Positions 1 through 11,246 of a stretch of DNA of 64,000 nucleotides are shown here, in pieces. Made by a program: the position numbers and the translations under genes. The notes under the pieces are model-generated. The model saw only the letters and a program-made list of their open reading frames with translations, was not told where the DNA came from and did no database searches. Source of the stretch: Strigamia acuminata. Its lineage: Eukaryota > Arthropoda > Chilopoda > Geophilomorpha > Linotaeniidae. Numbering within the stretch: position 1 is the stretch's first letter; every line of letters begins with the position of its first letter. The stretch spans positions 19,213,060 through 19,277,059 of the forward strand of contig OX442314.1 of assembly GCA_949358305.1 (NCBI GenBank), given 5' to 3'.

Positions 1-640
1 TGCGTTGTATTATTTATAAAATAAAAAATTAGATTATATTTCCGAAGTTCAAAGCCAATATTATAGTGACAGATAAAAGTTGAACTTTTTATCACACTGC
101 TCAATATTTCACGACATCACTTCCAAAATGCATTACACACGTAAAAAATTAAATAAACTAAGTTTTAAATACTGTCTAATTTTTTAATCTTTGCGTCAAG
201 TACAGTATTATTTAGGCTTTATAGCCTAAAATCATTTTTAAGCAGTCTCTTCATAACTTTCAATCAAAGTAAATTTGATTCCGCCAAGAGCAAACGCATC
301 TGTTAAATTTGCAGGCTGCGACAAAATGAGATTTCATGATAAAAGTGTGATTAATAATTAAAAACATTTCTAATTTTGCGATAGAATTTATTATTTTTTT
401 TTATACTGTGTAATTTTCTGCGACAGAGGGGGCTGTTCTTGCGTTATCTCTTGATGGGAATTACTTTCCATTGTGGCATTGTTTAGATCTAGAACTACGC
501 CTAGGACACAGATTAATCTGAGCACACGTCCATCCAGGGCAACCGACTCAAACAATATGAATACTTGTATTCTTATATGCAATAAGGGATCAATGTTATT
601 GTCAAAACAGTACAGATTTGAAGCTTGATTACTGACATTA
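1..640. other. AT-rich sequence, nothing recognised
   Basis: No open frame resembling a protein, no RNA gene and no clear repeat structure was seen here. A short reverse-strand frame near 391-582 has no recognisable features and is treated as chance. Confidence 0.5.
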
Positions 641-646
641 ATGGCG

Positions 647-958
647 CTAAGATCTTACAAAAACAAATACTTCTTCCGCACTGTCCATTTTGAAACGATT
701 CCCTAAACTCGGATTCAGTCGATCTAGTGACTTCGCTAATTGAATTTGATTCATTGCTGACTCATCAATGAACGGACAAGGAAATCGAGCAAATAACAGA
801 AATTCAACACTCAGCCATTTGTAATCTTTTGAAACAATACTATACTGTATATTATACGGAGTACAATCAATGTACTTCATTTGTTTTAAAAATTGATTAT
901 CAATTTGTATATTCAACGCATTGTAGTTGCCAAGTTGATTGCTTAGCAACTTATACAG
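647..958 (-). CDS. possible 3'-terminal exon of an unrecognised gene
   Basis: An open reverse-strand frame of about 100 residues with protein-like composition ends at a stop at 647-649 after the residues EEVFVFVRS. It has no internal ATG near its left boundary (the first usable codon is TTG) and begins directly after an in-frame stop, so if real it must be entered by splicing from an exon beyond this stretch; the only nearby acceptor has a weak pyrimidine tract. I do not recognise the sequence and cannot assign a domain. It could equally be a chance frame or a gene relic. Confidence 0.2.
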   Translation of the reverse strand: MYKLLSNQLGNYNALNIQIDNQFLKQMKYIDCTPYNIQYSIVSKDYKWLSVEFLLFARFPCPFIDESAMNQIQLAKSLDRLNPSLGNRFKMDSAEEVFVFVRS

Positions 959-1423
959 TTAAGCTTCTGGAATAAATGAGTTAACTCCAAATTGTGGTTT
1001 GAACAACATCATTTATTTTGGTTCGTACAAAGCAAAAAATGAGTTAAGTTGGACAAATATTTTCTAAATCTAAATGAAAAGAATAAGTAACATAAACTAT
1101 CCAAACAGTTCAAACACGAAGCAGCAGCAACACGAATCAAACGAATCTTCTCGTTATTCCGTTTACCAAGAACAATTCACTCAGGAACTGAAAGTGCAAG
1201 ACATGGGGCAATGGCAAATGATGGACGATACAGTAGACTCGTGAGGTCTAACGACAATATCAATCAACCCTAAATCGCCAAAAATCTGACCCAAAATCCG
1301 CCTCCGTGCGCAATTTGGAGAAAAGATTTTCCCCTCGCGCGCAGTTGGAGGCCTGCGGACAAATCGAAGATAACAGATAAAACGTCCAGAGGACGTTCAG
1401 CGTATAGTACGAATAGCTTCACG

Positions 1424-1430
1424 TATATAA
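1424..1430 (+). promoter_or_regulatory. TATA box of the LRR gene
   Basis: TATATAA lies about 55-60 bases upstream of the ATG at 1485, leaving room for a transcription start near 1455 and a 5' leader of roughly 30 bases. The position relative to the only long open frame here supports the call. Confidence 0.5.
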
Positions 1431-1484
1431 AGAATTTGTTGTCAATACATTTTATTATTCTCGACTGTGCTGTCAAATCTCAAC

Positions 1485-2885
1485 ATGCCTTACAAGAAAT
1501 CACCGTCGAGCCTAGAAAAATTGTGTTTCGATTTGGTAATCACTCGTTATGATGTTATGGAAGATAAATTAAAATTAGCGAATTTACCTGGTAGATTTAT
1601 TGATGAAATCCGTGAACGTATGCGTCTGCATGAATTCAAGCAACACGACAAACCTTACATACGAATTATGTCTTCAGACATTTTTGTTAATTCACGCACC
1701 AGATCGTTAGGTGATTTCACTTCGTTAGATCTGCCCATGGAATCTTTATTGGACAAAATCTGCCAAGTTTGTGAAAAACTTGTAGAATTAAACTTGAATT
1801 CTTGGAGAAACAGGTGCGTTAAAATTTCATCCGAATCGTTAATCAAACTGGTACAACATTTACCAAAAATTGAACGTTTATCCTTCAAAGCGCAGAAGAA
1901 TTGTACGGACGAAGTTTTAACGGTGATTTCTAAAAATTGTCCGCTATTGACACATCTCAACATCGCTTTGACTCCTATTACCAATTGTAGTCTTTGTTTG
2001 TTACCAAGTGGGTGCCCTCGACTACAGTTTTTAAATGTCCGCCATAATGGAGTAATCACACACGAGGAATGTCTTTTCGTTCTAAACCACCTGCCACTTT
2101 TAAGAAAGTTTTTATGTCATTTTTGGGAAGTGTTTGTTGTTCCGAAAAAAGAATTTAATTCAAGCAAGACATTGCCCATTTATTTGATCAACGAAATGGC
2201 TATAGAGGATTTAGATTATTCCTCCGAAGATTTCAACAATCTGATCACTATTTTCCCAAATTTGCGCAAATTATTAGTTTTCCCGACATCAGATAATATT
2301 CTGGATTTTAATGTTGTTTTGATGTCGGCACAACGATTAACCACTTTATATCTACGTAATGTTGTATTAGTTGATCTGAGACTTGTGGACCACCACTGTC
2401 CAAAGCTGGAGAATTTATCATTAAACAGGTGTTCTATTTTAAACGAACCTGGCAATACAGTTTTGTTTAAGAGCCTACGCGAACTACGTGTAGTTGCAAC
2501 TGAATTCCCTGAATTACAATTGAAAATGCTTTTGATGCACTGCATTAATTTAGAAGATTTACAATTTGACGAATGTGCCGTCGTCTCTGACAATTTATTT
2601 TCACAACTTTTTGTAGCCAAGGCGCTTCGAAATGTGAAATCGATATCATTTTCAAAGTGCGACTCAATTACTTTCGGATGTATTGAAAAATTGTTAGAAA
2701 TGAAAAGTCCGTTAAAAATGTTGATGTGCGATACAATTGATACTTCTGATGGTAGAATTCAAACATACATTCGAAAAGAAAACTTGGATTTGCAGTTTTT
2801 GGATTCTGCTGGGATGAAATTGTATCAATTGAAAAAAAAACATTTTGACATCCGCGATTTCATATTGATTCAGGAGGATGTATGA
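1485..2885 (+). CDS. leucine-rich-repeat protein, FBXL/Zyg-11-like
   Basis: A single-exon frame of 466 residues. The frame is open a little upstream, but the codon at 1467 is GTG; the first ATG is at 1485 in the good context CAACATG. Residues from about 55 to 440 are a run of irregular leucine-rich repeats, with recurring CPKLENLSLNRC and CINLEDLQFDEC type segments of the cysteine-containing subtype found in F-box/LRR and AMN1-like proteins. The N terminus (SSLEKLCFDLVITRY, then LPGRFIDEI) resembles the helical start of Cul2/elongin-type LRR substrate receptors such as the Zyg-11 family, but no certain F-box or BC-box can be declared. A substrate-receptor role in ubiquitination is therefore inference. 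Upstream is a TATA box; AATAAA lies at 2955-2960. No introns are needed. Confidence 0.8.
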   Translation: MPYKKSPSSLEKLCFDLVITRYDVMEDKLKLANLPGRFIDEIRERMRLHEFKQHDKPYIRIMSSDIFVNSRTRSLGDFTSLDLPMESLLDKICQVCEKLVELNLNSWRNRCVKISSESLIKLVQHLPKIERLSFKAQKNCTDEVLTVISKNCPLLTHLNIALTPITNCSLCLLPSGCPRLQFLNVRHNGVITHEECLFVLNHLPLLRKFLCHFWEVFVVPKKEFNSSKTLPIYLINEMAIEDLDYSSEDFNNLITIFPNLRKLLVFPTSDNILDFNVVLMSAQRLTTLYLRNVVLVDLRLVDHHCPKLENLSLNRCSILNEPGNTVLFKSLRELRVVATEFPELQLKMLLMHCINLEDLQFDECAVVSDNLFSQLFVAKALRNVKSISFSKCDSITFGCIEKLLEMKSPLKMLMCDTIDTSDGRIQTYIRKENLDLQFLDSAGMKLYQLKKKHFDIRDFILIQEDV

Positions 2886-2954
2886 TATAATTCTTGAGTG
2901 CATAATGGCTTTTGGGTTTAATCTTTTCGTATATTTTGATACATGTTTTAATGA

Positions 2955-2960
2955 AATAAA
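2955..2960 (+). terminator. poly(A) signal of the LRR gene
   Basis: AATAAA stands 70 bases after the TGA stop, followed by a T-rich stretch. This is the usual distance for a cleavage and polyadenylation signal. Confidence 0.55.
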
Positions 2961-2989
2961 AACATTTATTTTAAACATTTTAATAATTT

Positions 2990-3735
2990 GCGATTTGACT
3001 TGGCACTACGGTTTCAATTTCCGATGCTAACGCTAGTTTCTGTTTAGAGGATAGTCCTTTTATTAGACGTAGTTCTATACGTCAAATTATCCAACTTTGA
3101 TACCATTTACATAAGTTATTTAATTTTAATTTTAAAACTGTACTGGTATACTTAAGTATAAATATTTCTTACCGGTACCTATCTCTAAATGTTGATTTGT
3201 CGTCTTAATTGAAACTGCCAACGGAATTTATTCGCTTTTAAAGCATTTTGGAAATGTTGATTGCGATTAACATGTAACTACATAAAGTTTGCTACATAAA
3301 AATCTTGGCAATTCAAAAAGAAAGCGCCCACATACTTTACGATAAAAGCGATCCAGTTTACTATTATCCAAAAGTTCATCAGGATACACCACATGATAGA
3401 TCATTGCTTAATTCTTTAAAAAACGAAAACAAACCGTATGGTGTCACTTAACCATCCGAATCCCACACCGAAACCAAAAAAATATATGAAAGATTCGAAT
3501 CTCTGACACGCAGATTCTGTAACTTACTTTTGCTTTGGCTCTGCGTAAAGTTTTCATATCCATCCAATCATTTTCATTTAGAATGAGTGCAAATTCACTT
3601 CGAATTGTGCTCACCATTTCCTGAACCTAAATACACAGCCGTTTTAATTAATGTGGAATATAAGAAAATATTTTTTATAATTGTACCCGTCTATATTACC
3701 TTCTCCTTGGCCTGTGAATTAAAATATTTTCTCAC
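2990..3735. other. intergenic, nothing recognised
   Basis: About 750 bases with no open frame of note and no clear inverted or tandem repeat. It separates the LRR gene from the repeat-rich block. One copy of the palindrome TACCGGTA, which recurs in the window, lies near 3170. Confidence 0.5.
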
Positions 3736-3741
3736 ATAAAG

Positions 3742-4041
3742 GATGGAGTGTTCGTGCTATCATCCTTTTATTCATGTTACTTGTTAATTTTGACGCTGCC
3801 CTGTACGCAGCGCCACCTTTGTATTTTCACGTATTAAACACTTATGCTAACCTGCTCATTCTACATGCATCATGTCTAACTTCATCTGACTACATCTTCA
3901 CCATCTAAACCAAACGGAACACACAAACTGGCGACGAGGATGGGACACAAGTATCCACGTTATTTTCAATAACTTTTGTGACCTTTTGTGCGAAAATTAA
4001 CAAGTAACATGAATAAAAGAATGGAGCACAAACACTCTAAA
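3742..4041. repeat. fold-back repeat containing a Gypsy-type primer-site-like sequence
   Basis: About 50 bases at 3742-3793 recur as an imperfect inverted copy at 3991-4041 (core ATTCATGTTACTTGTTAATT and its complement). Between the arms, near 3932, is TGGCGACGAGGATGGGAC, which resembles the primer-binding region that follows the 5' LTR of the Gypsy element at 58395. It could be a rearranged LTR/leader fragment. No coding frame is present. Confidence 0.4.
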
Positions 4042-4369
4042 GGGCGCCCATTGAAAGACCCATATTTCTATTAGCATATGCTAAACATTCCAACCATCTA
4101 GATTGTCTCTTCACTTGACCAGTATTATAGCTATGCAAACTGAATATGAGATCTTGGAATGGAGGTCCTAACTGATGCGCAACTGATTGCACTGCTTGCC
4201 AAATGAAATATTTTGCTAAAGTCCTGCAAAGTTCCATGGTTCATTAATTTGAGTAGGGCACAACAGAGATCTTAACCTTTCATCCGTCCTAGCAAGTAGT
4301 TTAGACAATTGTTTGATGTAATTGGGAGCCATTACCAAAATTCACTCATGCCTTCTGGGGGTGCCGTTC

Positions 4370-5480
4370 CAACGACGAATCGGCTAAGGGCGAATCTAGG
4401 AAAATTCGCCATTGGAAATGTGATTGGACCTTTCTAATGGCGAATTGGTTTTAATGTTGACCAATTCGCCATTGGAAATGTAATTGGACCTTTCTAATGG
4501 CGAATTAGTTTTAATGTTCACCAATTCGCCATTAGAAAGGTCCTATTACATTTCCAATGGACCACACGCCGATCCAGAAGGCGGTGAACGAGCGCTCCTG
4601 CACGAAGAACCAGTCCTGGCATGGCATGGCGCAGTTGGCGATCTTGCGGGAACTCGCGCAGTGGTCAAGCACGTTCGACTCGTTGATGCGGACGAGCGGC
4701 GCGTGGCAGTCGCAGTTCTGGCACGGCGCTGGGCTCTTGGCAGTCGGCACGCTCGTGGCTTTGGTCGGCTTGTTGACGCGGAGGCCGTGCTTGCCCGGCT
4801 GCTCCTTGGGGTTGAGGGTGACGGGTGGGCTGCGGGTGGTGGTGTCGGGCACGATGCCGTTCTTGGAGTCCATGCACAGCTGGCTGGGATCGCCGTAGTT
4901 GGGCAGGCAGTCGCAGTTCATGCGCTCGGGCCAGGCGAAGTCGTAGAGGCGTATAAGGGGCGTGCAGCCGGCCTTGGTGCGGTAGCACACGGAGCAACAG
5001 GCGGGGAGAGGCTGGAGGTAGTCCTCGATGCAGATGGGTGCGTACATGGAGCAGAGGAAGAACTTGAGGTCTGGACTGCACTAGATCTCGACGAGCGGCC
5101 AGAACTGGTGCAGTTCGAGGCCGGCCTTGAACTGGGTGTCGTGGTTGAATTGGTTGGGCATGAAGGTTGGACATTTCCAATGGCGAATTGGTTTAATTTT
5201 ACTCCGATTCGCCATTGGAAACCTGTTTGGACATTTCCAATGGCGAATTGGTTTAATTCTACACTGATTTGCCATTGGAAACCTTTTTTCACATTTCCAA
5301 TGGCGAATTGGTTTAATTTTACACCGATTCGCTATTGGAAACCTGTTTATACATTTCCAATGGCGAATGTGTGCAAATTCGCCATTGGAAATGTTTTTGT
5401 CCAAAAAATATAATTTTTCGCCATTAATCACCATGGCGAGATTCACCCTTTGGTGATTCGCCGTTCTGACGGCACCCCCG
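4370..5480. mobile_element. repeat-bounded element carrying a captured Frizzled fragment
   Basis: The ends are inverted copies of one another beginning GGGGGTGCCGT (right end ACGGCACCCCC), followed by similar CGAATC-rich stretches. Inside each end are several copies, in both orientations, of a unit built on TTTCCAATGGCGAATTGG and its complement: about two units on the left (4395-4560) and four on the right (5165-5400). Between them (4557-5170) is a GC-rich, unrelated block read on the reverse strand as part of a Frizzled receptor. No transposase is encoded, so the element is non-autonomous. Family not determined; a clean target duplication was not found. Confidence 0.65.
4557..5170 (-). pseudogene. 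Frizzled receptor fragment (CRD end to first TM), captured
   Basis: The reverse strand reads as the last part of a Frizzled cysteine-rich domain (ELHQFWPLVE, FFLCSMYAPIC, ACCSVCY), then YDFAWPERMNCD, a variable linker, CQNCDCHAPLVRI and finally ERSFTAFWIGVWS at the entrance to the first membrane helix. These are hallmark Frizzled segments. The fragment has no start codon or serpentine domain of its own. An in-frame TAG interrupts it just after FWPLVEI (near 5081), with clear CRD sequence continuing behind it. Both borders run straight into the element's internal repeats. Its composition is much richer in G+C than the surroundings. It is a decayed captured gene piece; the parent gene is not in the window. 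Confidence 0.75.
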
Positions 5481-5687
5481 TCATAAACACCGCCATCTAG
5501 TGGCAGATTGCTGCATTTTGAGAACTATTTCTCGCAATGTATTTATACTGGTGTTATGAATCTCCCAACCAATGGGAGTATTTCAAGTACTTTTCGGAAT
5601 AGAGTTTAGTAGTGTGCATAGATGACGATCTTAGCATTGTCGCGCAAATGTTTCCGTAAGATTTATGGTTATTGCATATAGTTGACA

Positions 5688-6558
5688 GCACATTGTTGTA
5701 GAAATGGCTGAAACATTTATAGTTTGTTAGTCATGGTTTGTATTGTTTGTTAGTCATGGTTTGTATTGTTTGTATGCCAAGTTTGGCAATTTGTATTCTG
5801 ATAGAACTAGAATAAACCATGGTTTTCCAATGTGCTGTCAACTATATGCCTACAGTACACTTTTTCAAATTTGAACTTTTTTCTGCAGATTCTGTTAGTA
5901 TTCCGTTAGTATTCATTTGTAATGTATAAATTTTTGTTTGTATTGGTTTGCAACAAATTCTTAGGCAGTGTGCTGCCAACTTGATGCTGGAATACACACA
6001 CCCAATTTGACTTTTCTTTACAGATTCCGTTAGTACTCTGTTAGTATTAATTTGTAATGTACAAATTGTCGTTTGTATTGGTCTGTACAAGCCGCAAAAT
6101 CGATTTGACCGCTTTCGGGCACTGGGGGAAAAGCGTGTGCTGCCAACTTGATGCTGAAATACACACACCCAATTTGACTTTTCTTTACAGATTCCGTCAT
6201 CGACATTCGAATCGAAATTACTTCTAAATACTAAATACTGACGGAATCTGTAAAGAAAAGTCTAATTGGGTGTGTATTCCAGCGTCAAGTTGGCAGCACA
6301 CTGCCTAGAATTTGTGCAAACCAATACAAACGAAAATTTATACATTACAAATGAATACTAACGGAATACTAACAGAATCTGCAGAAAAAAGTTCAAATTT
6401 GGAAAAGTGTACTGTAGGCGTATAGTTGACAGCACATTGGAAAACCATGGTTTATTCTAGTTCTATCAGAATACAAATTGCCAAACTTGGCATACAAACA
6501 ATACAAACCATGACTAACAAACTACAAACGTTTCAGCCATTTCTACAACAATGTGCAC
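5688..6558. repeat. long fold-back element
   Basis: The sequence from GTTGACAGCACATTGTTGTA on the left is repeated in inverted form ending TACAACAATGTGC on the right; arms of several hundred bases pair around a centre near 6215. Inside the arms, blocks such as GATTCCGTTAGTA, ACACACACCCAATTTGACTT and GTGCTGCCAACTTGATGCTG occur more than once, so the arms are themselves built from shorter repeats. No coding frame of note. Confidence 0.65.
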
Positions 6559-6812
6559 GTATTCGAAAGAGTTATAAATACTTTAGATTATCACGTATTG
6601 AATGCAGTTTATTAAATTAATTAAACTCAGCACTTATTATGTCAGATATTGATTCTATTGAAAGAAGAAGTGCAATCGATCTATCACAATTCAATAATAT
6701 CATTTTTTAAGTAATATTTTTATTTTAAAGGTAACTTTTACTTACTACTTTTTTTCAACAAGTAATTTTTCCCGTTTTAATGTTTTATTTTTAGACAAAT
6801 AATTCACAGCTT

Positions 6813-8417
6813 TTAAACATTAATTTTCATTTTCGTCTCGTTCTCCTGTTCAGTTCGTAATTCAGTTTTTAATTGAAATTCTTCTACAACACGGTGTTCA
6901 TCGTGATGAAATTGGTACCAATCTGAAACTGAACAAATATTTTAAAAATCATTTCAAGTAATTCTCCGACGTGAGAAATAATCAAATTAAAAGTCAACCT
7001 TGGCAGTTGGCATCGCAATAATATCTTGGTTCAGGCCATAATTTATCCACACACCTTATAAATTAAACGATTCTATTTAAAAGTGCTTAAACTCTTATTA
7101 AGCGAAGACGCCACCTTTTACATTTCTTGAACTTTGGTTTGGATTTACTTTCGTAAGCAAAACAGTACGTACACTGATGAATTCTTACAATTGGTTTACT
7201 GCTGCGATCTTTATTTTTATATTTCTTTTCCATTTTCTCGGTACCACCAACTGTAGTTTTATTTTTTGCAGTTGACTTAGAAACCAAAACAAAAAAATAT
7301 ATAATTAAATAAATAAATAAATAACGTAGAAATGTGACACAATTTAATTGGCCACTCGTAATTACCAATCGTTTAAAAGCTTGTGGCGTTTCATCAATTT
7401 CCCTTATGTGTTTCTTTCTTCCGTTCCGAATTCTTTTCATGAAATCTGACGTTTCTTGAATCAGTTTGCAGTCGTAATATTCGTCCACGCAATCACTCAT
7501 TTCTTTAAATACCTCCACTTTAGCTTCTTTAGTGTTCAATAAATTTTTAATCCAAGGAACTTGTTCTGCTTTCACACCTAACAACGACAACAGTTCCTCA
7601 TTCCATTGCTCAACTAAAAACGTTTCTAATAATTTCGGTTTAAAATTCGGCTTCAGATAATCTTCCGGTATCGTCCAATACTCTTCGTTATCGTTAGTTA
7701 AGGTTGGAGCAAACTGCCACTTATAAAACACATCACAAAGTGCGCAACCAAACGCGAATCCTAAACATTTCGTCACCAATTCTTTTAACTAAAATACAAA
7801 TGAATAAATTACAACTCCCGAGTGAGGTCTCACATTTTTTCTCACCTGAACTTCAGGATTTTTCATCTTTATTCCTTGAATCAATTTCTTTTCTAATAAA
7901 AAATGAAAAAATATTTTATTAAAGTCTAAAAAAAAAATCCATGTGTTATTTTACTTGAAGATATAACAAGCATCGGTCGAATCACCCTTTCCAAACAGTA
8001 ATGTGATCTGCTCTGAACCGTTCCTTGCAAGAACTGTTTATGGACGCACTCATTGATGTAGGTTGTCATAATTGGCCAATGCCTGTAAATCTATTAAATG
8101 AATATATATATACATCTACATCATTTCATTATAAGAGCATTTTTCTGCGATGGAAGATTTACCATGCACATATCGTAACAGGAAGGGTGCAGACAGAAAG
8201 TTAGCCAAAATCTAAACCAGAATGTAATTCCCTGAAACATTAAGCCAGATATAAGATTTACTGTATTCTGAGTAATAAAAAAAATAATTACTTGATTACA
8301 AATCATAGCTTCAAACATCTTTGGTCGATTGAGAACAAAATTAGGCCCACATCCAAATTTTAACATTGTATCAAAATGAGTCATCACATTCTCCGTGTTC
8401 AAATGAATATATCTCAT
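6813..8417 (-). CDS. MYND zinc-finger protein, paralogue A
   Basis: Eight exons on the reverse strand join with consistent phase into a 377-residue frame: 8417-8292, 8231-8163, 8090-7955, 7892-7846, 7788-7366, 7275-7115, 7054-6999 and 6928-6813. All introns are GT-AG. The C-terminal third is a MYND finger: CTYC about 20 residues before KKCKRC, then YYCDANCQ and a DWYQFHHDEH end in place of the usual HW..H. The N-terminal part (GCGPNFVLNRP, FWFRFWLTF, then YLKPNFKPKLLETFL) I do not recognise. MYND fingers bind proline-rich peptides of partner proteins; the target here is unknown. Exon 3 equals two exons of paralogue B, so an intron was lost or gained. The tail is charged and lacks the membrane helix of B. 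The start is the first ATG, matching B. Confidence 0.75.
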
Positions 8418-8728
8418 ATTGAAGTTTATACCTTTTTTTACTTTCTCGTAAATTTTAAACGATTCTGGCTTGATTCTGAGGGTATAAAGTTTTTTACATA
8501 AAATTTTACAAACGTAAATTTTAAAAAAGAAAATGAAGTGGAAGAGACTGTAATCTGGTGAAGAAATTTGTAAGTTCTTTTAAAATGCACATTAAACAAT
8601 AGTGTTTATTTTTTATTTTTTCATTTTCAATGCAAAAGACTACAAGTTATCAAAATGGCAACAAATTGGAAAGAAACTCTTTGGCATAAACCCAATAACG
8701 TAAAATTTACAAGATCTTCCAACTGACC
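8418..8728. promoter_or_regulatory. shared intergenic region of the divergent MYND pair
   Basis: Only about 310 bases separate the two start codons, so the genes must share or abut their promoters. No clear TATA box stands out on either strand. On the + side a short frame beginning with ATG at about 8655 (MATNWKETLW...) stops after 23 codons just before the main ATG and could act as an upstream ORF. Confidence 0.4.
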
Positions 8729-10843
8729 ATGAAATTTATCCATTTGAGCAAAAAACAGCAAAAAACTCCTTATGATATGATTATAAAACATGGATGTGGG
8801 CCTAATTATGTTCTAAAACGTGAAGATAAATTTAGGAAAATGATTGAAGAACAGGTAAATAGAGGTGTAGTGATAACAGTCAAATCGCTTACAACATTTT
8901 TTTGTTTTACTATACAAACGTAATTACTTTCAAAGGGAGAAACATTTTGGTTCAGGTTTTGGTTTACAGTTTTCTACAATCCAACTTGTGATTACTTTCG
9001 AATGGTATGATTGACAACCAATTGAACGTAGATCCGTAATAGTTTTGCTCATACAGTTACACCACACAGATTGAAGAGAGTTTTCCAATTATGATGAACA
9101 ATGTACACAAATACTGCCACTTCAAATTTCTTCAGGGTTTGTGTAGATTATGATTCTAAATTGCTGAAAGTATTTAAAACTTTATTTCATTTTCAGTTTC
9201 TACATCCAGTGCTGCAGATTACTGTGTGAATCTAATTAGATCATTGAAGATATTACCAGAAGGTAACGCAACTTTCATCGTTTAAAGTTAGAATGATAAT
9301 TAATAGTACTCCAAAACCCACCGCCATGTTTAAAAAAAAGAAATAAACGTTTAATTTTACGTTATGATGTTTCTTAGAGAAGCGAGTTAAGATTGACGTA
9401 AAGGAAAACAATGTAGATCTACAAAGGGTAATTTTACGTGGAAGTAAGCATAGAAAATAATGTCGGTATTAAAAAGAACTAAATAAGAATTTTTTACTAC
9501 CATAAATTAGTACAATATACTGTATAATATTTTAATTGGTACGTGACGAAAAAAATTGAGCTTGTCACTTTTTATTTTATTTAGTTACAAGATGAAATTC
9601 TTACTGCGGCAAATGTATCATTTGGAGTATCTCTTTGCGTCGTGTTTTACTATTGGTTAAAATCAGATGATACAAACAGTAACGCTAAAAATTATTGGAT
9701 GATACCTCCAGAATATCTAGATCCACAGTTTGAGCCGGGATTATTAGAGAAATTTCTTGCAAACGTGTGGAAAGAGAAACTACCAATATTATTGGGAGAA
9801 GACATAAATAATGTTCCTTGGTTAAAAGAGCATGTGAGGCGTCATGAACAAATGAAGAAATCGAAAAAAGATCCAGTTCACAATCATGTGCTGACTGAAT
9901 GTATTAGAGATACCGCAGAAGAGTTGAGAACTTTACAAAATGAAAACTTGCAAGCTGTACTTGCAGCGGAAGGTGATGTTCGCCCCTCGCGATCGCGACG
10001 GAGCAATAAAAAAAGAACAAAACAACTGGTAAATAACAACAAATTAATATTTTATGCATCGCAGTCGAGCCCTTTCTGCAGCATAAGAGATTCAGCATTG
10101 CTCCGACCGCATTGCCACTTTTGCAGCTAAAGGGGTTTATCTGACAATTTGATTGGCTCTCAGCAGTAAGGCCGGTCTTAAGGCAATTGAATCAATTGGA
10201 TCCAATCGGGCCCCATAATAGGAGAGTCCAATTTCTATGAGGGTCAACCAAAATGATCCAAATTGGGCCCAAGACCGGCTCTGCTCAGCAGTTAAATGAT
10301 CGCCGAGATCCAATCAAACTCAAGTGTGTGACAAACAATAAAGACCTTCTTATTTTAGTATTTAGACGTGAGATATCTGAAGTGCAGTAACTGTTCAGCC
10401 GTTGCATCTCGCAATGATAAATTTGCACATTGTTTGAAGTAGGTGAAAACTTATCAATAGTATGGTAATAATAAATAAGCATATGCTATTATCTACTGCA
10501 GATGTATAGAAGAAAATTGGCCTAATCCAAAATTTTATTGCAGTATTAACTGCCAAGGTAAAACTTTTTTACATTCGTAAAATGGTGTTCGTAAGTCGTT
10601 CAATATTTTTTCTTTTTTTTTCCAGTTAAACATTGGTACAATTCCCATTTGAAAGAACACGTTCAGTACAAACAGGATAAAATATGTAATGACATTGAAC
10701 AAGAAATGCTTGGCGGTTTTAGAATTATTGTTAGAAGATATATTTTTGTTTGTTTAATAAGTATACTTGTAGTTCGTTTGTTTCCATCTATCATTGATTA
10801 TTGTTCTACGATTTTTAATGCTATTGCGGATAACCTGAAATAA
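8729..10843 (+). CDS. MYND zinc-finger protein with C-terminal membrane helix, paralogue B
   Basis: Nine exons join in phase to 391 residues: 8729-8854, 8936-9004, 9070-9136, 9197-9262, 9378-9427, 9585-10028, 10359-10438, 10502-10557 and 10626-10843. All introns are GT-AG. Recognisable parts: GCGPNYVLKRE in exon 1, FWFRFWFTVFY in exon 2, YLDPQFEPGLLEKFL in exon 6 (all matched in paralogue A), then a full MYND finger spread over exons 7-9: KCSNC, HCLKC, FYCSINCQ, VKHWYNSHLKEH. A hydrophobic segment (YIFVCLISILVVRLFPSII) near the C terminus predicts a tail anchor, absent from A. The N-terminal region is not recognised. A 117-bp hAT-like MITE sits in intron 6. AATAAA overlaps the stop codon (10839-10844). 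Confidence 0.8.
10167..10283. mobile_element. hAT-like MITE, 117 bp
   Basis: The ends are inverted (about GCCGGTCTT at both) and the element is flanked by an exact 8-bp duplication CTCAGCAG (10159-10166 and 10284-10291). An 8-bp duplication is the hAT signature. It lies in intron 6 of MYND paralogue B and has no coding capacity. Confidence 0.7.
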
Positions 10844-11246
10844 AATCAAAGACTGTCATTATCATTTTCTTTCTTACAAGTTATATCGTTGTAGCAGCGT
10901 AAAAACTGCTTCAAAAATTATAACTTCAAACCAGTTTGTTTACATAAGTTCGAATTTAATCAGGCAGGTAAATGATTCTACATGTATAGAAGTATAGTAA
11001 GTATCTGCTTTGACATCGAACATTTCTTTGAATTGATAGTTTAAGATCGAACATATAAATATTTGAAGTATATTGACATTTTACGCAGGTACATTGCACT
11101 CGAGAACTGTTTGATTGAAATGATAAACCTGCAAACAAACTCCAATACTATCTCGCAATGCAATCAAAATCAAGATACCGGTATATTACTTTAAACGAAC
11201 ATTCTTAAGAAAATAGCAATTGGTTGACATCATGATTTCGTTTACA

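Noticed and set aside
1270-1476. Short reverse-strand frame upstream of the LRR gene
   Set aside because: It overlaps the TATA box and leader of the + strand gene and has no protein-like features.
7955-8090. A second GA donor within MYND paralogue A (CAAG|GAACGG)
   Set aside because: The frame runs straight through and matches the next exon of paralogue B, so these two exons are fused and no intron is needed; the real donor further on is GT.
8655-8726. ATG at 8655 as the start of MYND paralogue B
   Set aside because: That frame stops after 23 codons; the following ATG matches the start of paralogue A.
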